Origin: Mytilinidion resinicola
Taxonomy: Eukaryota > Ascomycota > Dothideomycetes > Mytilinidiales > Mytilinidiaceae
Assembly: GCF_010093595.1 (NCBI RefSeq)
Contig: NW_022985443.1
Location: 706,928 to 770,927 of the forward strand
DNA length: 64,000 nucleotides
Direction: 5' to 3'
This document shows positions 32,094 to 40,900 of the stretch, piece after piece. Numbering within the stretch: position 1 is the stretch's first letter; each line of letters starts with the position of its first letter. Below the pieces are notes generated by a model. The model saw only the letters and a list, made by a program, of their open reading frames with translations, searched no databases and was not told where the DNA came from. The position numbers were made by a program, and so were the translations under genes.

Positions 32094-33376
32094 CTATCTT
32101 TTAGCCGTCCAAATTTCGTGCTTCTTTGGGGATGGAGTAGCATCTAGCGAGGAAGTAGATCGCTCAATGTCGATCTTGCTGTCTTCATTCCTTTCCTTGG
32201 TCTCAACATCGGCCTCGTCCCTGAACGCTGCTGCGTGGTCGATCGAGCCATCGCCGGTCTCCGGGGTATTTTGGTCGTGGTGCAAAACTGCAGAAAGGTC
32301 GGCAGAAGAAACATCGGAGATGGGGATGTCCTCTGCCTGGCTGTCGATGATTTCAACTGATTGGGTAGTAACATTGTTGAAGTTTTCCAGGGTCTTGAGG
32401 TCATTCAAGTTGACATCGTCCTGCGCAACGTAATCGAACTCGACGGTTGATTCTGATGTCTCGATGTCCGAGCGGAGACGTTCAGGCTGAAGCTCATCGC
32501 CTTAGGCAGGTGTGGACAATTCGGGCGGAGTAGGGAGCGGCTCTGGCGGAATCTTGGATGCTATCGGAGTCTGATCAGTCGCCATAAGCGTGTAAATTAG
32601 TACAAAGCTACAGGCCTGAAATCGGGTGTCCCGCTTACCAGACTTTGTAAGACCTTCGGAATTGACAGTATCCTTACTCACGATATTTTCCGTAGAAGCC
32701 TGTTGGAATGGCTCCTCGACCTTGGGTTCGTTCTCAAGGTCGCCCTGCTGTGACACAGAGTCGCCGGGGCAGAGAGTAGACTTCCGCGACAAGGATTGAG
32801 GTGAGGGCGTGAGGAGGGGTTCCTCTTCAATCTCGCCAGTCAGGGAGACCGGGTCTTCACCATCGCTGGCTAGAGGAACTTCTTCTTCGTCTTCGCCATC
32901 GATGTCGGAAGAATCAAAATCTGTAACTTCGAGGAGGGCTACATCAAGTATTAGTACAGGTGAATGAAAATCGGGATAATGAAACTTACCTTTCATGGCT
33001 AAGTTCTCAATGACCTGATCGAACCGCTTTTTGACAAATTCAACGAACTTGAGAGTCAGCCCAGCCTTGTCGCACATGACGCCCAGGGTCGTCGAGGAGG
33101 GGGGCCCCTGCTCAATGGCATCGTCGTGGGCGGCAACTAGGAGAAGAGCTGCATCAAGGTAGGTTAGAACAGGAAGGTTCAGAGCTTGGTGATTAACTTT
33201 ACCTTTCATCAAAAGCTTCTCCGTGGCTTTTCGTAGGTTTTGTCGTAAGGGCCGATAATGCTAGGGCAGTCCGGCAGGATGAAGGGCTTGCTGCGAGGAA
33301 CTGGCTCGGGCATGTCACGAAACTGGATGGAGGTCAGGCTAGCTGCAGAGATGCGCGACGCCGTGGACGAAGGCAT
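32094..33376 (-). CDS. Group II protein, copy H, with duplicated exon pair
   Basis: The probable start is MPSSTASRISAASLT at 33376; the first splice joint (about 33250-33330) is unresolved. After it LRQNLRKATEKLLMK is followed by introns 33202-33149 and 32989-32939. Both follow a codon pair for Met-Lys and lead into ALL: KATEKLLMK-ALLLVAAHDD and VKKRFDQVIENLAMK-ALLEVTDFDSSD. This is an internal exon-pair duplication of the same helix seen in copies E and F. The frame meets TAA at 32502-32504, but a GTAAGC donor at 32638 and a CTAAG acceptor at 32501 would skip it and keep the frame to 32094 (acidic tail ending KKHEIWTAKR). A shorter splice to GATAG (32561) would end at the TAA. Function unknown. 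Confidence 0.55.
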
Positions 33377-33735
33377 CGTCCCAAAATGGACGAGAGAGGG
33401 AGGAATCATGAAGGTGGGAGGGTGCAAAGCGTAGGTGGAAATGTGGGGAACACTTGAAAAAGCTCCAAGGCAGTGGTGTGAGAAGGAAGCTTCGAGTGTA
33501 TTGAAGGATAGAATCTCGGATTGAGATTAAACACATTTCGAAATCGGACCCTGCCCAGCAGATGTCATTCACTAACCTGTAAAGATGGCAGGCTGCAGAT
33601 GGGAGCAGGGAGAGCGTCACATGCCGGTTTTGTTACCTCTTGTAACCACTGGGCACATTCACCATAACCTGTTTAGCATCCACCAGCCAGCAATTGCAAA
33701 AGCGTCAAGCTGGTATGGAAGCGAAGAAGCGGGCT
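33377..33735. other. Promoter of copy H
   Basis: Upstream of copy H. It contains no CACGTG palindrome and no credible gene. An in-frame upstream ATG at about 33409-33411 could lengthen copy H by about 11 residues. Confidence 0.3.
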
Positions 33736-34016
33736 TCAACCGGGGCGGTGGAAATTGAGGCGAAAGAACGAAGATTTCGTGTCAGGCCCATAGATCGAGG
33801 AGGCGTCCAACCACTTCTGATAGTTTCGTCGACCAGCTACGGGCCCAGACGGCACATATAGAGCGTCCAAGTAGATCGAGTTAAGCCGCCAGTGCTGCTC
33901 ATCAGTGTTATGCCTGCGGGTCAGCCTAGCCATCGGCGCAACGTCCTTCACGCCCCCAATCCACACCTACCTCGCGACGTATCCCATACCTTAGGCTCAA
34001 CCAACCACCCTTCCAT
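33736..34016 (-). CDS. Possible small gene of 75 aa
   Basis: Two exons (34016-33967, 33913-33736) joined by a 53-nt intron give a short protein beginning MEGWLVEPKVWDTSRG and continuing HNTDEQHWRLNSIYLDALYV and RRNYQKWLDASSIYGPD. The join keeps the frame and gives ordered-looking, Trp/Tyr-rich sequence quite unlike the array proteins. I do not recognise it. It may be a small conserved gene or the remnant of a larger one; expression is not shown by the sequence. Confidence 0.35.
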
Positions 34017-35358
34017 AGATACACCACCTCAGAAAGCCGACAAGCCATCCTACAATCCAACGTAACTATCCCCGCCTCGCCGCGCCTTCACCCCGCGTTC
34101 TTAGAGGCGAGCTTAGCAAAAAAGACGTCAGCTTCTCTATTCGCATCGTCCCAGCCTAGAACATCTCAGAGCTCAGATACTGTGGCAAAAGCCTCGATAT
34201 ACAGCAGTACGTCAGAAGTCTCAGCACACATATTAATCCTTGCTTGGTTCCCATCTTGCTGACTCGACACCACTGCGAGGAGCAGCCCAGCTAGGATTTA
34301 GCCAGCTAGTCAAGAGGCAGTCTAATTTGAACTGCTTTAAACTTGATATCGTGCCTAGGTTTTCGAGTTTCTATGGAGGTACTCTAGGCAGTGGTCAACG
34401 CGTGTGACTTATGATCTGTCACTGTAGTTGTGATCCTGAGCACATTAGGGAAAATTTGGTGTATGAAGGCTCGGGCGCCAGCTTGCAGAAGTCGGAAATA
34501 TGAAGGAAGTGTGTAGCACATGCTGGAGATGTGACATGGAATCTATGAAAAGAAGGCAAACATAGAATATCATTGATAGATGATTTCTGAAATGAGTGAT
34601 CGAAAAGAGGACAGCGGCATTGATTGAGAAGAGGATACAAAAAGAGGAATGGATGTTAGTTGTTCCCTGGCAGAATTCCGTGGGAAGTGGGTAAAGAGTC
34701 CGAGCGGCTTTTGAAATGGATAGAAGTATGGCTGCAGAATCATACAGATTGTTGGATTCTATCTTACATTGGCGCAACGGGAAAGGGGAATCTGGTGCGT
34801 TGAACAATGTTCATTGATCGTTGACCTAGGATTAAGGGAATATTGGAGCTTGCTACCACTGTGTTGCTATATTTCGGGATGGAGGCGCTGTTACCGACAG
34901 CTGCGTTCTGGGTAGTTGAGATGTAGGGGGAAAGATGGGATGAGATGAAGTCGGATGCTTGGCAAGGAGCACGGGCCAACATTCCCAGATTATCAGATGC
35001 AAGATCCATAACTGCGACAATATCAATAGTATAGCATGTGAACTGCACATATACCGTTTGAATGTATTGGAATATGGCAGATAATGCACAGGTCTCTGCC
35101 TTCATAAGATACTAAAAGAAAAGCAATCTCACCCGACGCCACCGGTTCCTGAACTGAATAATCCCAATCTCTCAAAGGGGAGCAAATCAAACGCCTACAA
35201 ACCCCTTCCGACCCGGGAGCACCCGGTGGGCAATGGGCATGTGATGAATTTCCGTAAAACGTGTCTTGGGATGGTGTAATGAAATGGACTAATGTGGCGG
35301 CGACGTTGCAGGGAGGGTTGGAGATTGGAGAACCGGAACGAACCCCGCAATCGTCCAC
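34017..35358. other. Intergenic region downstream of UBC1
   Basis: An AT-rich stretch with many short open frames in all directions and no consistent codon pattern, splice join or domain. I see no gene in it. Confidence 0.4.
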
Positions 35359-36204
35359 CTACGCCTCGTTGAACAGCCGTGCCGTGATATCGCCCATATA
35401 TGCTTCCTCCAGCTCGTAGTCCTCGCCGCCCATCTTGTCGATGCCAACGTACTCGAAGGCGGCGACGACGCCCTCGACGTCGAAGCCCATGGCGACGAAG
35501 CGGTCGATGAGATCTTTGTTGTACCCGTGATAGCTGCGTTGTAATTAGTATAGCTCTGTAGAGGCGGGTCTGAGAAGTGGCATACGCAGCTAGCTTGGCT
35601 TTCTCCTCGTTCTGCTTCTGCATCGCCGCCTTCTGCTTGATCGTCTCTGCTGTTGCCCCTCCGCTGCCCTCGCCCCGCTCCCTCTTGGGTGCTCCAGCGT
35701 ACTTCACGGACCAGTCGCGGGCAACGTGCTCGAATTCCGCCGGGTTCTTTAGTAGCATGCTTGCCACTTCTGCGTCCTGTGGGTCTTTTGGCTCTGGCGT
35801 GCTCAGGAGGGATTGTAGGGATATGAGGGCGGACTTGATTGTGAGGACGGGCGACCATTGGGACGACAGCGTGTCAAGGCAGATAGCTCCCTGCGATAAC
35901 CGGTCAGTCCTTATCCACATCTTCCAGACTGATGTATACGTACTGTTTGACTGCTCACGTTGGGATGCCAGATCTTGGTGTCGAACTTCATGATTGGGGG
36001 GCGGAAAGGGTACTCTGGCGGCATCCGGATGTCGACGCTGAAGACACCTCCCTCGTACGGTGTGTCTGGCGGCCCCTTGAATTGGCCCCGCAGATGTGAG
36101 ATGTCATCGTCAGCGCCTGCAATGTCGATTATGATCTGCGAGAGGCTGTCCTGCTTGATGTCGGCAATCTCCTTCTGGATACGACGGGCCCGATTGGTGC
36201 TCAT
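35359..36204 (-). CDS. UBC1: Ubiquitin-conjugating enzyme E2 with UBA domain (Ubc1 type)
   Basis: Three exons (36204-35944, 35890-35586, 35533-35359) give 246 aa. The N-terminal E2 fold has the hallmark blocks [37 protein letters not shown] and [14 protein letters not shown], with the catalytic Cys at about residue 91. [21 protein letters not shown] follows. The exon 1 donor GTACGT is preferred over an earlier GTGAGC because it keeps the conserved [13 protein letters not shown] spacing. After a Lys/Gln linker comes a UBA domain ([20 protein letters not shown]), which places it with Ubc1/UBE2K, the E2 used for Lys48 ubiquitin chains in ER-associated degradation and the anaphase-promoting complex. 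It is divergent from RPT2 with a shared 0.7-kb promoter. Confidence 0.95.
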
Positions 36205-36921
36205 TGTGCTGACGAGGATGGGAGTTTTGGAGTTGTCGGAGTGAAGGCGAAGGAGGCAGGAGAGGTCTTTTTGGAGGCAGGATGGTGGAAGAAGGCGGAG
36301 TCGTAGGCAGCAGGTTGCACTTGGTTGCTACGGGTCAGCCTGCTGAGGATGAAGGCGGCAGCGAGGCTATTGGTGAGTCAAGCGGCCGAGTGCTACCTCT
36401 CAGCGTCACGGCCGGGGTGTCGTCGGGGCTGGGAGCCTGAGGAAGGCGGGCGAGGCCGAGGACGTCGTCGATGCTTGGCGTTGGGGTGAGGTGAATGTCT
36501 GGTAAATGGAGCTGCGAGCTTGGTACAAAGGTAGTGTTCCCGGCGACGTGGTGGGGCTGAGCCGTATATACCGTGGGCTGGGTGAGACTGTTCAGGGCGA
36601 GTAGAGACAAAAGTATAGGGAGAAGATTAGCAAGGAGGCTCTTGTAGCTGTCTCGCGCGATCTCCGACGTGGCTCGCTGTCAACGGTCCACTCTGCGTAG
36701 AGTGAGGCGGGCCCTTGGGCGATACGGTTCGGGTCACGTGCCGCTCCTCCGAGAGCTTCGATGGCATTCGCGTCCAGGGCGACCAGCTCCCTACCGCACC
36801 TCCATTACAAACACCGCCCTCACCACTCAACCCCAGGCCCGTCCATCAACCCTACCATCCGTTAAAGCTGTGTCCGTTGCCTTGAAGTCGCTTTCATCGC
36901 CGTCGCATCCACGCAGCCATC
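36205..36921. promoter_or_regulatory. Shared divergent promoter of UBC1 and RPT2
   Basis: The 717 bp between the two start codons must serve both genes. A TCACGTG site lies at 36732-36738, nearer RPT2. A minus-strand open frame at 36335-36610 is Pro/Ser-rich without an ATG and is probably not a gene. No canonical GGTGGCAAA proteasome element was seen. Confidence 0.5.
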
Positions 36922-38524
36922 ATGGTGAGACGTCCCTTCACCGCAAACCCCCGAGTTCACGTCACTAACCTCGCATCAGGGTGCTAATCAGTCCACCGGC
37001 GGTGGGCCCCCAGGGGGAGGAGATGGAAAGGACAAGAAGGATGCGAAGGTACGCTATGTTTTCGAGATGCAGCATTCAGGCTTCAGCTGGCTCTATCGAA
37101 GTCCCCGGCGCTGCTTGTGGCCACGATACTGATTACATATATCTATAGAAGGACAAGCCAAAGTACGAGCCTCCCCCACAACCAACGACCCGCATCGGCA
37201 GGAAGAAGCGCAAGCAGGCAGGTCCAAATGCCGCCGCGAAGCTACCGACCGTATACCCAACCGCCCGCTGCAAGCTGAGGTACCTGCGGATGCAACGTAT
37301 CCACGATCATCTCCTTCTCGAGGAGGAATATGTCGAAAACCAAGAGCGCCTCCGAAAAGCCAAGGCAGTCCTTACTGCAACCCCAGCGACCGCCGGAGGA
37401 GACTCAGATGCCCTAGACCGGAACGCCGATGAGCGATCGCGCGTGGACGACATGAGAGGCAGCCCGATGGGCGTCGGAAATTTGGAGGAACTCATCGACG
37501 ACGACCACGCCATCGTTTCCAGCGCCACCGGCCCCGAATACTACGTTTCCATCATGTCTTTTGTTGATAAGGACCTCCTCGAGCCAGGCGCCAGCATCCT
37601 CCTCCACCACAAGACGGTGTCTGTTGTCGGAGTTCTGACGGACGACGCCGATCCCCTTGTTTCAGTAATGAAACTAGACAAAGCGCCGACGGAATCGTAC
37701 GCGGATATCGGTGGTTTGGAGCAGCAGATTCAGGAAGTCAGAGAGGCTGTCGAGCTTCCTCTACTCCACCCTGAGCTGTATGAAGAGATGGGAATCAAGC
37801 CTCCAAAGGGTGTTATTCTGTACGGTGCGCCGGGTACCGGCAAAACGCTGCTAGCGAAGGCCGTGGCGAATCAGACGAGTGCCACCTTCCTAAGAATCGT
37901 GGGAAGCGAACTGATCCAGAAATACTTGGGTGATGGTCCTCGACTTGTGCGGCAGCTGTTCCAGGTTGCCGCTGAGCACGCTCCTGCTATCGTCTTCATC
38001 GACGAGATCGACGCCATCGGGACAAAACGATACGAGTCGACGTCTGGAGGTGAGCGTGAAATCCAGCGGACTATGTTGGAGCTTCTCAACCAGCTTGACG
38101 GTTTCGACGATCGAGGCGATGTCAAGGTTATCATGGCCACCAACAAGATCGAGACTCTGGACCCAGCTCTGATCCGTCCTGGTCGTATCGACCGAAAGAT
38201 TCTCTTCGAGAACCCTGATCGTAAGATTTCCACCATTCTTCACACTAATTGCAAACGCTAAATCAATCTGCAGAATCCACCAAGAAGAAGATCTTCACCC
38301 TACACACCTCCAAGATGTCCCTCAACGTCGACGTTGACCTCGACGAGTTCATCAACCAGAAGGACGACCTCTCTGGCGCCGACATCAAGGCCATCTGCTC
38401 CGAAGCCGGCCTGATGGCGCTGCGAGAACGCAGGATGCGCGTCAACATGGAAGATTTCCGCTCTGCTAGGGAGCGTGTCTTGAAGACGAAGACTGAGGGC
38501 GAACCGGAGGGTCTGTACTTGTAG
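36922..38524 (+). CDS. RPT2: 26S proteasome regulatory ATPase subunit Rpt2
   Basis: Four coding exons (36922-36924, 36980-37048, 37149-38220, 38274-38524) give 464 aa. Rpt2 is one of six AAA ATPases in the base of the 19S particle that unfold substrates and open the 20S gate. Splicing gives [15 protein letters not shown], whose Gly2 and Ser6 fit the N-myristoylation signal conserved in Rpt2. Also visible are the [20 protein letters not shown] coiled coil, the OB-fold region, Walker A GAPGTGKT (about residues 250-257), Walker B IVFIDEID, the Arg-finger run RPGRIDR, and the C-terminal HbYX motif LYL that docks into the 20S ring. About 25 residues after [10 protein letters not shown] are extra compared with yeast. 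The first coding exon is only the ATG. Confidence 0.97.
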
Positions 38525-39014
38525 ATTGGCGAAAGAGGGAAGACGAGGCGGATACTGCTTTTCTGCAGTTCTTGGCGAGCTTGGGCTGCCTGTATCAGTA
38601 GAGCGTATCTTATCGAGGCATAAAGGGCGCTGTGCCGTAATTTAGATCAGCGGCAATGAGGTTTGCTTGCATCTACTTCCGTGGCTGCATCCGTGATGAT
38701 ATGAACGATGCCTTTTCCTTACCTCGCATACTAAAGCCCCAACCCTCTAACCCCATCCCTCCAGCTCCGCGCCCAAAACCCACAAAGCATCCATCCCGCT
38801 CCTCCCACGCATCTGTTTCTCCATCCCACGCTCCCATTGCCCTGGGTATCCAATCATCGTTTGCTCGACCAAATCCCGAAACGGCGGGAATACCCGACGC
38901 TAGCGGACATCGTCGTTCGACGCAGCCTAACATCACTTACTATCAACCCTACTTTGTACTATCAACCTCGAATCCGGGGGATATGTTACATCGACCGCTG
39001 AGATAGACGGAAAC
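38525..39014. other. Intergenic region after RPT2
   Basis: This holds the RPT2 3' UTR and the promoter of the next gene. A 116-codon open frame at 38656-39006 is Pro/Ser-rich with no domain and probably arises by chance in C-rich DNA. Confidence 0.4.
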
Positions 39015-39759
39015 ATGACAAGCCGCACACACAAGAGCCTCGACGACGCGGACGCGAAGGAGGCGGGGTGGGAGGCGGCGAGGGGCGCGGGGGTGGGCGC
39101 TATGAAGGTGAGTTTGTTTCTTCAGCATCTATATTTCCAATTCGAGGTTCTTAGGACAGTTTTATTTTCTCTCCCTTTCTCTACGCAACCGGCTTCGCTG
39201 TACTGCAGTGTCTTTCCTTTCCCAAGAGAAAAAAGATCGAGAAACGCTCCGAGGAGCTATCACGCGACCCACATTGGCCCTTTCATCCAATCCAAAGCAA
39301 AGCCCGAGATCATATTTCTAACGAGCGTAATGGAATAGTGGGGCGCCTTCGCCGGCGTCTGCGGCGCGACGGCTTATGCGTTCTCGCCAGTATACAGGGG
39401 GTTGACGGTGCAGTTTAAAGTGTATGTCGTCCCATCATCCTCTCCATATTACTAAACTCTGCAACTCCCTCCCTTCCCCTTTTCGTTCCCCACTTTACCC
39501 TACACACCTCCGCACTTCCTTTCCTTCCTTCTCATTCCCAATTCTCATTCTTCCCAGCTACATCCAAATGGCCTTCATGATCGTCGGCTCCGCCGTTGAG
39601 GGCGACAAGCGCATGCTCGCGTACGAACACCAGCTGCGGCACCAGCGACGACAGGCCAGGGATTTGGAGCTTTGGAGACGGTACGAGGCGGATTTCGAAG
39701 ACAGGGGGACGCCCGGGGTTGGAGGGGAGGGGGGCGTGCATCGGGATAATAAGAGCTGA
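39015..39759 (+). CDS. Small conserved-looking protein with two hydrophobic segments
   Basis: Three exons (39015-39107, 39339-39421, 39558-39759) give 125 aa. After a short polar N-terminus (MTSRTHKSLDDADAKEAGWE) come AMKWGAFAGVCGATAYAFSP and, after VYRGLTVQFK, a second hydrophobic run VYIQMAFMIVGSAVEGDKR. The C-terminus is Arg-rich and charged (RHQRRQARDLELWRRYEADF). Two short helices around a basic loop resemble small mitochondrial inner-membrane proteins such as the HIG1/Rcf type, but I cannot assign it to a family. Splice signals are standard; the first intron, at 231 nt, is long for this region. Confidence 0.75.
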
Positions 39760-40900
39760 AGGGGATTTCATTCGTGCAATTGACTGAATTCAAACCTTTA
39801 CAACTTCTTCGTAGTATCATTATACAGTACTTCCACACTCTCAAAACACCCCCCCATGCCGGTTGGTCGAAGCGTGTGATCGTAGCACGGCTCAATTGGA
39901 GTATGGAATACAACTACACGAAGATATAGCCTCTCGCGACCTTTCTTTTATCTCATGAAACTCAAGGCTTCTGGGGGACTTCAGACAGCAACTTTGCGTT
40001 CTCAAATCGCGAATCCACACCACTCAATCTAAACTCTCTGCTCGTTTCTATCCAACTAACCCCAACCCAGACCACTTGCGCTCAGGTTCAGCTTCTCAGG
40101 CTTTGACGTCCCATCCCGCGTTCCTATTACCCATCAAAGCCTGCCATCCACCACTCTCGCACAGTCAAACGCACAAGCCTACACCCCTCATTCGAAACCA
40201 GTGTAAGCTTCCACCTGATCAAGACAATCCCAGATCACCACGGCCAGACCTAGCCCCTCCCGCCCTTCCATTGACTCAGGAACCTCACAACGCTCTTGAA
40301 GGACTCCAGACGGCGGCTTCACTCCCTCAACCCCCACACTCCCGCCACTCAATCCAAACCCCCTCGCCCTAGTTTCCCCTCAATCAACCCACCCCAAATC
40401 ATCCCACCCGAATCCAGCCCTTCGCGACTGTGACATCTCAGCCCGCATCCCAGCCACCACCCATCAGGGGTCCCGCAGCCACCGGCCTCGCACGCTCAAA
40501 GCGGCCCATTCAGACCGCTCAATCGAGACGCCGCGAGCCCCACCATTCCCAGATAGCGTCGTAAACGCGTGTGCTGTTCCACCTTCGGATGAACTGGGAC
40601 CTACGACTCCATGCATCGAGTAAAAGGTTATATCTATGTATGATATCTACGCTCCCTCATGCCTATCAAAATATACAAAGCCGCAAACCGCAAGAGAGCT
40701 TGTGTACAAGAAACGCAACCAAAGGTGTATCGTATCGAACATGCATACCTAACCCCCGCGCAGGCCCCAAGAGAATAAGCACGGTTTCGTTTCCATCCTG
40801 CCCATCCTGCCCCATCCTGCCCCATCCAGACATCCGTGCCATCCCAAAACGCCACGAAACCCAGAAATCTAACCCATTTTCACATACGTCCCAATCGCAA
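39760..40900. other. C-rich intergenic region
   Basis: The region contains long CCC- and CAAC-rich stretches and several shadow open frames. A cluster of CCATCCTGCC repeats lies at 40798-40826. No gene is supported. Confidence 0.45.

Noticed and set aside
36335..36610. Minus-strand Pro/Ser-rich frame between UBC1 and RPT2
   Set aside because: There is no ATG in a suitable place, and the region is the shared promoter.
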